From the NCBI GenBank assembly GCA_030066455.1, contig JASJBQ010000012.1, positions 1 to 28,715 on the forward strand: a stretch of DNA of 28,715 nt, read 5' to 3'. Every line of letters starts with the position of its first letter. The stretch's first letter is position 1. The notes under the pieces are model-generated. The model saw only the letters and a list, made by a program, of their open reading frames with translations, was not told where the DNA came from and did no database searches. This stretch comes from Desulfobacterales bacterium (GTDB lineage: Bacteria; Desulfobacterota; Desulfobacteria; Desulfobacterales; UBA5852). Made by a program: the position numbers and the translations under genes. This document shows, in pieces, positions 1 through 7,766 of the stretch.

Positions 1-354
1 CAGCTTGGCTTTGGCCCGCACCACCTCCTGGACGGCCTCGTCCAGCATCTTGTCCTGGGCGGCGAGGCGCTTTTGCAGGGCCACTTTGCCCGCGCTTTCC
101 TCGAGCAGCTTCAGCTGCGTCCGGTTGAACTCGGCTTCCATGGCGCGCAGTTTGAGGCGCTGGCGCGCGAGCGTTTTCTGGACGGCCCGGTGTTGATCTT
201 GCAGCTCGCTGTATCCTTCGCAGGGACCAGCAACGGGGGATGCCGGAGCCTGGGCGGGTGCGGATTTCATGCAGCCGCTTGCTGCGCCTGCCAGGAGCAA
301 CAGACCGATCAACGACCAGGTTCGAAATGGATGTGGCACTCGAATCGGTGTCAT
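1..354 (-). CDS. Coiled-coil lipoprotein, partial (C-terminus beyond left edge)
   Basis: The minus strand stays open from an ATG at 354 to the window edge, giving 118 codons with no stop. The N-terminus has basic residues, a hydrophobic stretch (residues 14-26, WSLIGLLLLAGAA) and a lipobox-like ASGC with Cys28, so it is probably exported and lipid-anchored. From about residue 45 the chain is rich in Gln, Leu, Lys, Arg, Glu and Ala with heptad-like spacing (RQRLKLRAMEAEFNRTQLKL), which suggests a long coiled coil. A weak Shine-Dalgarno (AAAGG) lies about 10 nt before the ATG. The function is not recognisable from the visible part; envelope scaffolding is only a guess. It is divergent from the acyl-CoA dehydrogenase gene. 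Confidence 0.7.
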   Translation of the reverse strand, partial: MTPIRVPHPFRTWSLIGLLLLAGAASGCMKSAPAQAPASPVAGPCEGYSELQDQHRAVQKTLARQRLKLRAMEAEFNRTQLKLLEESAGKVALQKRLAAQDKMLDEAVQEVVRAKAKL

Positions 355-386
355 GGGGTGTGGCCTTTAAACGTCTGAAAAAGGCG

Positions 387-422
387 TCAATCGCGCCGCC
401 GCCGGACGCGGCCGGCGATTGA
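387..422. other. Stem-loop in the divergent intergenic region; remainder of 355-746
   Basis: TCAATCGC (387-394) pairs with GCGATTGA (415-422), and inside it GCCGC (395-399) pairs with GCGGC (408-412). On the minus strand it would lie in the lipoprotein 5' leader. There is no adjacent T-run, so it is not an obvious terminator. The rest of 423-740 shows no convincing gene; the 60-75 residue open frames there lack a Shine-Dalgarno and recognisable sequence. Confidence 0.35.
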
Positions 423-464
423 TCGCGTCGATGGCCGTTCGCCGTCATCCAAGCGGATGAAAAA

Positions 465-493
465 AGCTTAGGCCCAAGGCGCCTTCAAGTCAA
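465..493 (-). promoter_or_regulatory. Candidate sigma70-type promoter for the lipoprotein
   Basis: Read on the minus strand: TTGACT (488-493), a 17-nt spacer, then TAAGCT (465-470). The -35 match is good and the -10 match is poor. It lies about 110 nt upstream of the lipoprotein ATG. Confidence 0.3.
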
Positions 494-660
494 GCGGACC
501 ACGAACATACCCGGGCGGATGGGCTTCTATTGCGCCGATGCCGACGTCCTGATATTGGGGGGGCTGGAAACGCCACAGGCGCTTTTCTGTTCCTGGTTGC
601 AGAGCGCTTCATGGTGCTGCCGCATCCCGAAGTCAAACACGATTTCGAACGCCAGGCCGC

Positions 661-672
661 CGATCATGATCG
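661..672. promoter_or_regulatory. Perfect 12-bp palindrome upstream of acyl-CoA dehydrogenase
   Basis: CGATCATGATCG is a perfect palindrome 74 nt before the acyl-CoA dehydrogenase start codon. It could be a repressor operator. No regulator gene lies next to it, so this is only a candidate. Confidence 0.25.
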
Positions 673-746
673 CGGGATCAGCGCCATGCCGCGACGGCGA
701 CAAAAGGTTCCACAGCCCCTTTAATGCTTCATCCCAGGAGGAATAA

Positions 747-2552
747 ATGGCCCAACAGATCGCCGATCGCCGGGATATCGACTTTGTCCTGCACGAACAG
801 CTTCAGGTGGCGTCCCTCAGCCGGCATGAAGCCTTTGCCGAATTCAACCGTAAGACCGTGGATCTGATCGTTTCCGAGGCGCGCCAACTGGCCCTCAAGG
901 AGCTTCTGCCGCTGCACAAGGTCGGCGACGAGGAAGGCTGCCGGCTTGAAGACGGCCGGGTAAACGTGCCGGAAGCCTTTCACCGGGCCTACGGTCTGCT
1001 TTGCGAAGGGGAATGGATCGCCATGTGCGACGATGCCCGCTGGGGCGGGCAGGAGATGCCCCAGGTCGTGGCCCAGGCGGCCAACAACTACTTCTACGGG
1101 GCCAACTACCCCTTCATGACCTACGCCACCCTGACCCACGGGGCCGGCAAGCTCGTGGAGGTATTCGGGACGGATCAGCAGAAAAAGCTTTTCCTGGAAA
1201 AGATGTATGCCGGCCAATGGGGCGGCACCATGCTGCTGACCGAGCCCGAAGCCGGCTCCGACGTTGGCGCGCTGACCACCACGGCCCGCAGGAACGAGGA
1301 CGGCACCTATGCGCTCACCGGCAACAAGATTTTCATCACCTGCGGGGAAAACGACCTGGTGGAAAACATCATCCACCCGGTCCTGGCCCGGATCGAAGGG
1401 GCGCCCGAAGGCACCCGCGGCATCTCGCTCTTCCTGGTGCCCAAATACTGGGTCGCGGACGACGGCCGTCCGGGGGCGCGCAACGACATCGTCTGCACCG
1501 GTCTGGAAGAAAAAATGGGCATCCACGGCAGCGCCACCTGCTCCATGACGCTGGGAAGCAAGGGGCAATGCCGGGGGCTTCTGCTGGGGGAAGAGAACAA
1601 GGGCATGGCCGCCATGTTCGTCATGATGAACGAGGCGCGCCTGGGTGTGGGCATGCAGGGCTTCGGGTGCGCTTCGGCCTCATTCCTCAATGCGCTGAAC
1701 TATGCCCGCGAGCGCATCCAGGGCCGGCCGCTGAGCGGCGGCGCGGCGCCGGTGGCCATTATCCAGCACCCGGACGTACGCCGTATGCTCCTGACCATGA
1801 AAGCCTACACCGAGGGCATGCGCAGCCTCCTTTTATATGTGGCCTTCTGTGAAGACCTGGCCCGTGTCCACCACGGCACCGCGTCGCAGGCCCGCTACCA
1901 GGGGCTGATCGATCTTCTGATTCCCATCGCCAAGGGCTATGTCACCGATAAATCCTACGAGATCTGCAACCACGGCCTCCAGGTCTTCGGCGGCTACGGC
2001 TACACCCGGGAATATCCCCAGGAGCAGCTGCTGCGCGACTGCAAGATCACCCAGATCTACGAGGGCACCAACGGCATCCAGGCCATGGATCTGATCGGGC
2101 GGAAACTGGCGCTTGGCGGGGGCGAGCCTTTCCGCAGCCTGCTGGTGGAAATCGGGCGGACGGTGGAAGAAGCCAGCAGGATTCCCGATCTGAACGACCT
2201 GGCCGTCCGGGTGAAGGATGCAACCAGGCAGTTGAAGGCCGTGGCCGAACACATGGCCGGCAGCCTCCGGTCCGAACAAATGCCCGTGGCCTTCGCCTTT
2301 GCCTGCCCGTTCATGGAAGTCACCGGCGATACGGTCATGGCCTGGATGCTCCTGTGGCGGGCGACAATCGCCCAGCAGAAGATCGCCGCCGGCGTCAAGA
2401 AGAAGGACCGCGCCTTCTACGACGGGCAGCTCAAGAGCGCCCAGTACTTCATCAACACCCAGCTTCCCGTAACGCTGGGCAGGATGGCGGCGATTCTCAC
2501 CGACGATGACGCCGTCACCGCCATCGCCGAGGAAGCCTTTGGGGGGAAATAG
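747..2552 (+). CDS. Acyl-CoA dehydrogenase, long (about 600-residue) type
   Basis: FAD-dependent dehydrogenase expected to introduce a 2,3-double bond into an acyl-CoA and pass electrons to ETF. At 601 residues it belongs to the long branch with an extra C-terminal domain, which includes DmdC-like enzymes. The flavin-contact signature LTEPEAGSDVG is at 164-174. The second signature spans about 412-442, with the catalytic-type Glu in YEGTNGIQ (Glu439). The C-terminal part (about 470-601) is the extra helical domain. The start is well set by AGGAGG seven nt before the ATG. An SDR gene follows after 185 nt on the same strand, consistent with CoA-linked acid degradation. The exact substrate cannot be told from sequence. 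Confidence 0.92.
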   Translation: MAQQIADRRDIDFVLHEQLQVASLSRHEAFAEFNRKTVDLIVSEARQLALKELLPLHKVGDEEGCRLEDGRVNVPEAFHRAYGLLCEGEWIAMCDDARWGGQEMPQVVAQAANNYFYGANYPFMTYATLTHGAGKLVEVFGTDQQKKLFLEKMYAGQWGGTMLLTEPEAGSDVGALTTTARRNEDGTYALTGNKIFITCGENDLVENIIHPVLARIEGAPEGTRGISLFLVPKYWVADDGRPGARNDIVCTGLEEKMGIHGSATCSMTLGSKGQCRGLLLGEENKGMAAMFVMMNEARLGVGMQGFGCASASFLNALNYARERIQGRPLSGGAAPVAIIQHPDVRRMLLTMKAYTEGMRSLLLYVAFCEDLARVHHGTASQARYQGLIDLLIPIAKGYVTDKSYEICNHGLQVFGGYGYTREYPQEQLLRDCKITQIYEGTNGIQAMDLIGRKLALGGGEPFRSLLVEIGRTVEEASRIPDLNDLAVRVKDATRQLKAVAEHMAGSLRSEQMPVAFAFACPFMEVTGDTVMAWMLLWRATIAQQKIAAGVKKKDRAFYDGQLKSAQYFINTQLPVTLGRMAAILTDDDAVTAIAEEAFGGK

Positions 2553-2737
2553 CCGTAAGCACCAACCATTCATTTAACGAGTCCTGGCGGCCGTCCTGTT
2601 GGGCGCCTTAAGTGGGGTTCGCAAAAACGCTAGCGGGGAGACGCCGGACGATCGACCGACTGCTGGGCCTATCCGACGGACGGGGCCATTTTCCGGCAAC
2701 AAGGCTCCTGGTCGAATAAACGGGGAGAGGAAACCGC

Positions 2738-3484
2738 ATGATCGACTTTTCACTCGCGGGAAAAATCGCCTTGATCACGGGCGCCAGCCGAGGCATCGGC
2801 GAAGCGATCGCCAAAACCCTGGCGGAATATGGCGCGCACTGTATCCTGGTAAGCCGCAAGGCCGAAAGCCTTGAAAACGTGGCGGACACCATCGTGGCCG
2901 ACGGTGGAAAGGCCGAGGCCTGCGCCTGTCACATGGGCTACCCCGATCAAATCGAAGGGCTTTTTGAAACCATCGGGAAAAAATTCGGACGGCTGGACAT
3001 TCTGATCAACAACGCCGCCACGAATCCCTATTTCGGGCCGATGATCGACGCCCGGGAACCGGCCTGGGACAAGACCTTCGAGGTCAACCTCAAGGGACCG
3101 TTTTTCATGATCCAGCACGCCGCCCGGTTGATGAAGGCCTCCGGCGGCGGCGCCATCGTCAACGTGTCCTCGGTCAATGCGGTGACACCCATGACCTTCC
3201 AGGGTATCTACGCCATCACCAAGGCCGGGCTGGTGTCCATGACCAGAAGCTATGCCAAGGAACTGGTGGACGACAATATTCGCGTCAACGCCCTGCTTCC
3301 GGGATTGACCGCCACCAAATTGGCCGGGGTGCTCGCCGAAGATGACGGGGTGCTCAGCACCATCCCCATGAAGCGGGCGGCGCAGCCCGCGGAAATGGCC
3401 GCGGCCGTTCTCTATCTGGTTTCGGAAGCATCCTCCTACACAACAGGCGCCAGCATCATCTGTGACGGGGGATTAACCGCATGA
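2738..3484 (+). CDS. Short-chain dehydrogenase/reductase (SDR)
   Basis: Classical 248-residue SDR that would reduce or oxidise an alcohol/ketone group using NAD(P)(H). The nucleotide-binding glycine motif TGASRGIG is at 14-21, NNAA at 91-94, Ser144/Ser145 in the catalytic strand, and the YAITK catalytic Tyr158-x3-Lys162. The C-terminal TTGASIICDGG is typical of 3-oxoacyl-ACP reductase/DHRS4-like members. GGGGAGAGG lies about 7 nt before the ATG. It sits downstream of the acyl-CoA dehydrogenase on the same strand and may share its pathway, but the 185-nt gap leaves room for a separate promoter. The substrate is not known. Confidence 0.92.
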   Translation: MIDFSLAGKIALITGASRGIGEAIAKTLAEYGAHCILVSRKAESLENVADTIVADGGKAEACACHMGYPDQIEGLFETIGKKFGRLDILINNAATNPYFGPMIDAREPAWDKTFEVNLKGPFFMIQHAARLMKASGGGAIVNVSSVNAVTPMTFQGIYAITKAGLVSMTRSYAKELVDDNIRVNALLPGLTATKLAGVLAEDDGVLSTIPMKRAAQPAEMAAAVLYLVSEASSYTTGASIICDGGLTA

Positions 3485-3491
3485 AGGCAAG

Positions 3492-3641
3492 ATGGCCAGG
3501 AAGCGTTCTCCGGGCCCGCTTCAGGCTTTTTCCCATGAAGTAGGGAAAGGTGCGACCTGGGCCGTCGTCGAGACCCTGGTCGACAAAATGACAGACCGAC
3601 CGCTAAACAGCATCCCGGGCGAATCGATGATCGCCGCTTAG
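3492..3641 (+). CDS. Possible 49-residue small ORF after the SDR gene
   Basis: An ATG at 3492, eight nt past the SDR stop, opens a 49-codon frame ending in TAG at 3641. It begins MARKRSPGPLQAFSHEVGKG and ends LNSIPGESMIAA. The composition looks protein-like, and it overlaps the 3' end of the opposite serine-hydrolase gene by 4 nt. A weak AAGG precedes it. I do not recognise the sequence; it could be a genuine small protein, the tail of a lost gene, or chance. Confidence 0.3.
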   Translation: MARKRSPGPLQAFSHEVGKGATWAVVETLVDKMTDRPLNSIPGESMIAA

Positions 3642-5257
3642 TTGAATTTCAAACTCTCCACTATGGGCACGGCATTGTAGGGGCTGTGCCAGGGATGCGC
3701 GGACACGCACACGACCTTGTCGTCTCTGTAGGCGCTCACCACGAGCGTTGTAATCGGCCAGAAATCACCCGCCTTCCATTTGATATCCGTACGGTAAGCG
3801 CGCGTGCCGCAATTGAGGGTGACTTCCCTGTTGGATGTGACCTCGATGTTCGTCCCGAACGCTTCAAGCGCTCTGGCATAGGCGCCGGGGCCGAAGTCTT
3901 CCAAAGCCGTTCCCGTGGGGATATCACCGACAAACGCGGTGAAATAGAAGTCGCTTAAGGTTTTCATGCGCATGATCTGGCCGGGATAGTCGAGGCCTGA
4001 CTTCCTGCTGCCGAATGGGTAGGTAAACGAAAATGCCGGCGAAGCCGTGCGCGTAAAGACGCCATCTTTGGCAATCCCCTCCGCCTTTGAAACCCATATA
4101 TACCCCTCTGTCGGCGCTTGGGCCGCGTCGTTGACCCGTTGGGCCAGTCGAGCCTGGTCGTCCGCGCTGGAAGGCAGGGCTTGGGATGAAGCGGCGGCCG
4201 GGATGATAAACGCTTCGAGCAACTTGTGGGGCGTCAGGCTTTCCTTGCCGGTCAGATCGCCCGTAAAGACAACCACCATGTTCTTATCCGGCACGACGAA
4301 AATGCGCTGGCCTTTGAAGCCCACGGCCGCGTAATAGCCGGCATCGTCGACCCACCATTGATACCCGTAGCGATCGAACAGGGTGGCATCGACATGACCG
4401 CGGGTGGAGGCGGCCACCCAGGCCGGGGTTACGACCTGCTTGTCTTCCCAGCGCCCTTGGTTGAGGTACAGCCATCCGAACCGGGCCATGTCATGAGGGC
4501 GCAGCCGCATTTCGCCCCACCCGATATCGATACCCTGGGGACTGGTGTCCCAGCCGACGTCCTCAATGCCCAGCGGCGCGAACAAATGCTGGCGGGCAAA
4601 CGCCAGGGTGCGCATCCGGGTCGCGTTCTGGATGATCACCGACAGCAGGTAGGACACCCCGTTGCAGTATTCGAACCGCTCGCCCGGCGCCTCGACCATC
4701 GGCAGATCCAGGACATACTGCCCCCAGTCGGCGGCGGCGCGCATCTCGATCAACCCCTTCCAGCGGTACAGATAGGAATCGCGGCACTCTAAACCGGACG
4801 TCATCGTCAGCAGGTTTTCAAGTGTCATCGATGCCTTGCGCGCATCCATGTTGGCCAAGGTCACATCCGGGAAGAAATCCGTTACAGGCTGGTGGACACC
4901 TTGAATGTAGCCTTTGTCGATCGCAATGCCGATAAGGGCGGACATGACGCTCTTGGTGCAGGAGTGGATGATGTGCTTTTCCCCTGGTTTGAAAGGGGAG
5001 AAATAGGCATCCAGGATCACGTGCGCATTGCGCACGATCAAGATGCTGTCGATGTGGAAGCTTCGGTCCTCGACGTGTGCAAGCATATCCGCCAGGACAC
5101 CCGAGCGCATGCCCTGGGCCTCGGGTGTGGAAATCGACCACGCTTCTCCCGGGAATGTGTTTGGCGGCAGTGTCGTACCGTCTCCACAGGCCGCCACCAA
5201 CAAAAAAAGGGCCAGAGCGCGAATCGTTTTCAACGGCTTGTGTTGCATTGGCTTCAT
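3638..5257 (-). CDS. Serine hydrolase lipoprotein, beta-lactamase (class C)/6-aminohexanoate-hydrolase family
   Basis: Penicillin-binding-fold hydrolase acting outside the cytoplasm. From the chosen ATG (539 residues) there is a lipoprotein signal with lipobox VAAC at Cys24. It is followed by the catalytic SxxK motif Ser99-Cys-Thr-Lys102, the family motif LLTMTSG (about 149-155), the second catalytic motif Tyr197-Cys-Asn199, and a later GFKGQ in place of KTG/HGG. An in-frame start at 5389 would add 44 residues, but it has no Shine-Dalgarno and would bury the signal sequence, so the internal ATG is preferred (a second ATG is 9 nt further in). The C-terminal ~200 residues carry further beta-rich sequence that I cannot assign. 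Substrate unknown: esterase, amidase or peptidase are all possible. Confidence 0.85.
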   Translation of the reverse strand: MKPMQHKPLKTIRALALFLLVAACGDGTTLPPNTFPGEAWSISTPEAQGMRSGVLADMLAHVEDRSFHIDSILIVRNAHVILDAYFSPFKPGEKHIIHSCTKSVMSALIGIAIDKGYIQGVHQPVTDFFPDVTLANMDARKASMTLENLLTMTSGLECRDSYLYRWKGLIEMRAAADWGQYVLDLPMVEAPGERFEYCNGVSYLLSVIIQNATRMRTLAFARQHLFAPLGIEDVGWDTSPQGIDIGWGEMRLRPHDMARFGWLYLNQGRWEDKQVVTPAWVAASTRGHVDATLFDRYGYQWWVDDAGYYAAVGFKGQRIFVVPDKNMVVVFTGDLTGKESLTPHKLLEAFIIPAAASSQALPSSADDQARLAQRVNDAAQAPTEGYIWVSKAEGIAKDGVFTRTASPAFSFTYPFGSRKSGLDYPGQIMRMKTLSDFYFTAFVGDIPTGTALEDFGPGAYARALEAFGTNIEVTSNREVTLNCGTRAYRTDIKWKAGDFWPITTLVVSAYRDDKVVCVSAHPWHSPYNAVPIVESLKFN

Positions 5258-5425
5258 GGTTGGCAGCCCCACGATCTTTGACTCCCGACGTTGGGGCGCG
5301 ATACGGATCAATGCCTCCAAATCGTTGCCGCCGCACATTGTCGTTTCAGCCCAACCAATACGGCCGGTCTTGCGGGGCCCCTGCGTCATGTTCGGAGGTG
5401 GAAAAGGTGTTCGAAGGGGGAAGCT

Positions 5426-5463
5426 GTCTATGGCCCGCTAAAACCGGCGCATCGGCCATAGAC
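5426..5463. repeat. 10-bp perfect inverted repeat upstream of the serine hydrolase
   Basis: GTCTATGGCC (5426-5435) and GGCCATAGAC (5454-5463) are exact inverted copies around an 18-nt spacer. There is no T-run on either side. It lies about 170 nt upstream of the serine-hydrolase start. The remaining intergenic sequence (5258-5425 and 5464-5669) shows nothing else I can support. Confidence 0.45.
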
Positions 5464-5669
5464 GAAAGGCGATCATATTCGAATCGCTCACCAAGCGTCA
5501 ACTGGCCAGAAGATAAAAGTGGGAGGGGCGTCATTTAAACCGCCGCGCGAAATCAAACGATCTTCCGATCATGGTCCGCTATCGCCGGCTGGCCCAATGA
5601 TGCCGTCGGCCGTAGCGTAACGCCGCGCCTGAATGCGCCGCCTGTTCAGCTTTAAAAGGATGGGACGTC

Positions 5670-6164
5670 TCACCCAATTCGCTCGGAGTGATTCTTATGG
5701 CCCGACCACTTGGGGAGGTCGTCATCGATAGCGACAGATCGGGATCCATAGAAAATGTGGCAGGTGGGCCTGAACGCTTGCGGCACCTTTGGCGGCCAGC
5801 CAAAATCAAAGAGCGTCGGGAAGGCGAGCCACATCCGACGCCCCTCATCGGCGATGGGCGTTCCGCAGGCACTACAACGCACCTTGCAGGGAAGCGTTCG
5901 GGCATGGATATTTTGTTCGCTGTTATAGAATTTCAGGCAATCGGTCCCACGGATTATCCTGACATCGTGCTTGTGGAAGATCGCGGCCCATTGCATCGGG
6001 GCCCCATGCAGTCTCTGGCATGTCAGACAATGGCAAATTTTGGCATCGACGGGGTCCGCACAGACTTCAAGTCGAACCGCCTTGCAGAAACACCTGGCCA
6101 CGTATTTGACGACGAAGCTGGCATCCTGGGGAGATGCATACTCCGATCCGAGTTCTTTTTCCAT
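5670..6164 (-). CDS. GFA/CENP-V-type zinc-binding protein
   Basis: The 164-residue protein has the cysteine pattern of the GFA domain (glutathione-dependent formaldehyde-activating enzyme-like fold). This comprises Cys25-Phe-Cys27, Cys44-His-Cys46-Leu-Thr-Cys49, and Cys97-Ser-Ala-Cys100, as expected for structural plus labile zinc sites. Members of this family are often annotated as formaldehyde-activating, but most have no proven activity. The ATG at 6164 follows AGAGG at a suitable distance; an in-frame GTG at 6233 would add 23 residues with no ribosome site. It stands alone, with intergenic DNA on both sides, in a section less GC-rich than the rest. Confidence 0.82.
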   Translation of the reverse strand: MEKELGSEYASPQDASFVVKYVARCFCKAVRLEVCADPVDAKICHCLTCQRLHGAPMQWAAIFHKHDVRIIRGTDCLKFYNSEQNIHARTLPCKVRCSACGTPIADEGRRMWLAFPTLFDFGWPPKVPQAFRPTCHIFYGSRSVAIDDDLPKWSGHKNHSERIG

Positions 6165-6423
6165 TTGGCCTCTGCGATCTGCGCATCGCATCAGATTACG
6201 GGAGGCGTCTCGCAACGAGGGTGCAATGCGCACGCGCTCCGATTTAGAGAGTTATCTGGGAAGATCAAAAAAAGTAACCCCATCCGCAAAATCTTTGCAG
6301 CATTATGAAGGCTGAGGTTCGCCCCATATGGACCGCGTTCAGACAGCGCCCCGAATTTCCGAACTGCGCGGCATGCGCGCGTAAAGTGGATGGTTAACGG
6401 CGTCAGGCGACGCTTGGAAACGA

Positions 6424-6474
6424 AGCGACCGGACCACGTCCTATTTGATGATCACAGGGCACGGCCCGGTCGCT
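6424..6474. other. Long-range inverted repeat and poly-T tract downstream of the small ORF
   Basis: AGCGACCGG (6424-6432) is the exact reverse complement of CCGGTCGCT (6466-6474). Just to the right, GCAT-AAAAA-ATGC is followed by CTTTTT (about 6487-6505), a weak terminator-like element. Both lie past the end of the minus-strand 36-residue gene at 6550. The rest of 6165-6549 shows no gene I can support. Confidence 0.3.
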
Positions 6475-6549
6475 CTATCGTTGCGTGCATAAAAAATGCC
6501 TTTTTCAATTTGTTATGCGAAGTCTCCTTAGGCAGGATCATTAGACGCC

Positions 6550-6660
6550 TTAGAGCATGCGTATGACATCCGAGGTAAAGCCGACGACCCGGGCCACGGG
6601 GTAGGCTACGACGGCCAAGACGATAGCTGCGGATAATAGGTATTTGGTAGTCTCGCTCAT
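6550..6660 (-). CDS. Small single-span membrane protein (36 residues)
   Basis: An ATG at 6660 opens a 36-codon frame ending TAA at 6550. The sequence starts MSETTKYL and continues with one hydrophobic segment (about residues 7-22, YLLSAAIVLAVVAYPV), then ARVVGFTSDVIRML. A good Shine-Dalgarno (AGGAGA) sits 5 nt before the ATG. The clean ribosome site, the single transmembrane helix and the compact ends argue for a real gene too short for ordinary callers. I do not recognise the family; a regulator or stabiliser of a membrane complex is one possibility. It lies in an AT-rich interval, divergent from the DUF533 gene. Confidence 0.6.
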   Translation of the reverse strand: MSETTKYLLSAAIVLAVVAYPVARVVGFTSDVIRML

Positions 6661-6707
6661 GGTGGTCTCCTATCGAAAAGGTATATTTTTATTGGTTTGT
6701 CGAGAAG

Positions 6708-6723
6708 TACATGTTTTTATGTA
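6708..6723. promoter_or_regulatory. AT-rich dyad upstream of the small membrane protein
   Basis: TACAT (6708-6712) and ATGTA (6719-6723) flank a 6-nt T-rich centre, about 50 nt upstream of the ATG at 6660 and inside AT-rich DNA. It could be an operator or part of the promoter. Confidence 0.3.
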
Positions 6724-6836
6724 AACCCTTAACGTTACTATGATTAGACCGAAGTCCGGCATGTCAATACGGACTGCACGGACCAGATGATGATTTGGTT
6801 AAGAAGCTTGCACACCGGGGGTTCGACCCTATTATT

Positions 6837-6851
6837 TTTCAATTATTGAAA
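6837..6851. promoter_or_regulatory. 15-bp palindrome TTTCAAT-T-ATTGAAA
   Basis: Perfect 7-bp arms around one central T, in the AT-rich divergent region between the small membrane gene and the DUF533 gene. It lies just upstream of the candidate promoter at 6862-6890, a position that suits a regulator-binding site. Confidence 0.4.
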
Positions 6852-6861
6852 CTGTTGTTCT

Positions 6862-6890
6862 TTGACCAAAACCACTCGATTTTCGAGAAT
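6862..6890 (+). promoter_or_regulatory. Candidate promoter for the DUF533 gene
   Basis: TTGACC (6862-6867), a 17-nt spacer and GAGAAT (6885-6890). A small CTCGA/TCGAG dyad (6875-6887) overlaps the spacer and the -10. The -35 is good and the -10 matches at four of six positions. Confidence 0.35.
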
Positions 6891-6966
6891 AGGGTATAAA
6901 AAAATGTGTGATGAGCGTCGTAACAAACAAAGTGGCATGTATGGACGCGGCAATCAGTTGATTTCC

Positions 6967-7002
6967 TTAAATGACGACAATGATCCAATCATTTTCATTT
7001 AA
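6967..7002 (+). promoter_or_regulatory. Leader stem-loop just before the DUF533 ribosome site
   Basis: TTAAATGA (6967-6974) pairs with TCATTTAA (6995-7002), and a nested ATGAT-CCA-ATCAT stem (6980-6992) stacks inside. The hairpin ends a few nt before the AGGGAG ribosome site, so it could affect translation or transcript stability of the downstream gene. Confidence 0.4.
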
Positions 7003-7019
7003 AACAGGGAGCGAATGCA

Positions 7020-7688
7020 ATGAGCGATATCAATCAAGTCCTTGGCAAACTGCTGGGTAGCGGCGCCGCCGGAGGATTTGCCGGAGGGCTGGCCGGTGGG
7101 CTGGCCAGCAATCTCTTGACGACCAAATCCGGCCGCAAGCTGGGTAAGCAAACGCTTAAGATGGGTGGCATCGCCGCGGTCGGCGCGCTGGCCTACGCCG
7201 CCTACCAGCGCTACAGCGACGGCAGCCCGAAGCAGGCAAACGGCGTTTCCGGGCCTGCGGAAGCCAACCTGGCGCCGCCCCCTGAAGGATCGGCCTTTCT
7301 CCCCACCGCGAATGACGCCGCCGGAATCGAAAAACTGGGGCTAACCCTCGTACGCGCCATGATCGCCGCCGCGCGGTCCGACGGCCGCCTGGATGCCCAA
7401 GAGAGCCAGGCGATATACCAACGTATCGAGGCGCTGGGGCTGGCACCGGACGAAAAGGCGCTACTGATCGGGGAGATGGGGCAGCCGGTGGACATGGACA
7501 CCATCATCGCCAGCGCGACCAGTCCTGAAATTGCGGCTGAAATTTACGTGGCCTCGCTTTTAGCCGTCGATGTCGACACCGTCGCCGAGAAGTCCTATCT
7601 GGCCATGCTGGCGGCGCGCCTCAATCTGGCGCCCGAGTTGGTTGCCGAAATGCACCGCCAGGTCGAGGCGCAGCAGAATGCCCTTTAG
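7020..7688 (+). CDS. DUF533 / TerB-like inner-membrane protein (YebE type)
   Basis: A 222-residue protein. Residues 10-35 are Gly/Ala-rich (LLGSGAAGGFAGGLAGGLAS), residues about 47-63 form a short hydrophobic helix, then comes a Pro-rich linker (about 70-95). The C-terminal domain (about 100-220) is helical and acidic, matching DUF533 with its TerB-like fold (AMIAAARSDGRLDAQE). The family is membrane-associated and linked to envelope or metal/oxyanion stress, but its biochemical role is unknown. AGGGAG precedes the ATG by about 7 nt. The site-2 protease gene follows after 78 nt on the same strand and may be co-transcribed. Confidence 0.85.
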   Translation: MSDINQVLGKLLGSGAAGGFAGGLAGGLASNLLTTKSGRKLGKQTLKMGGIAAVGALAYAAYQRYSDGSPKQANGVSGPAEANLAPPPEGSAFLPTANDAAGIEKLGLTLVRAMIAAARSDGRLDAQESQAIYQRIEALGLAPDEKALLIGEMGQPVDMDTIIASATSPEIAAEIYVASLLAVDVDTVAEKSYLAMLAARLNLAPELVAEMHRQVEAQQNAL

Positions 7689-7766
7689 GGGGGATATCAT
7701 CTAAATGCCGCGCCTACATTGGCTTCGTCGAATTAAAACCTTCGATCGCAAAAGGAGATCGGCCCA

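Noticed and set aside
6815..6840. GGGGGTTCGACCC resembling a tRNA T-arm
   Set aside because: No matching acceptor, D-arm or anticodon arm nearby; the stem does not close in tRNA register.
6904..7002. 32-codon frame before the DUF533 gene
   Set aside because: Poor ribosome site and overlap with a hairpin; mentioned only as a possible leader peptide.
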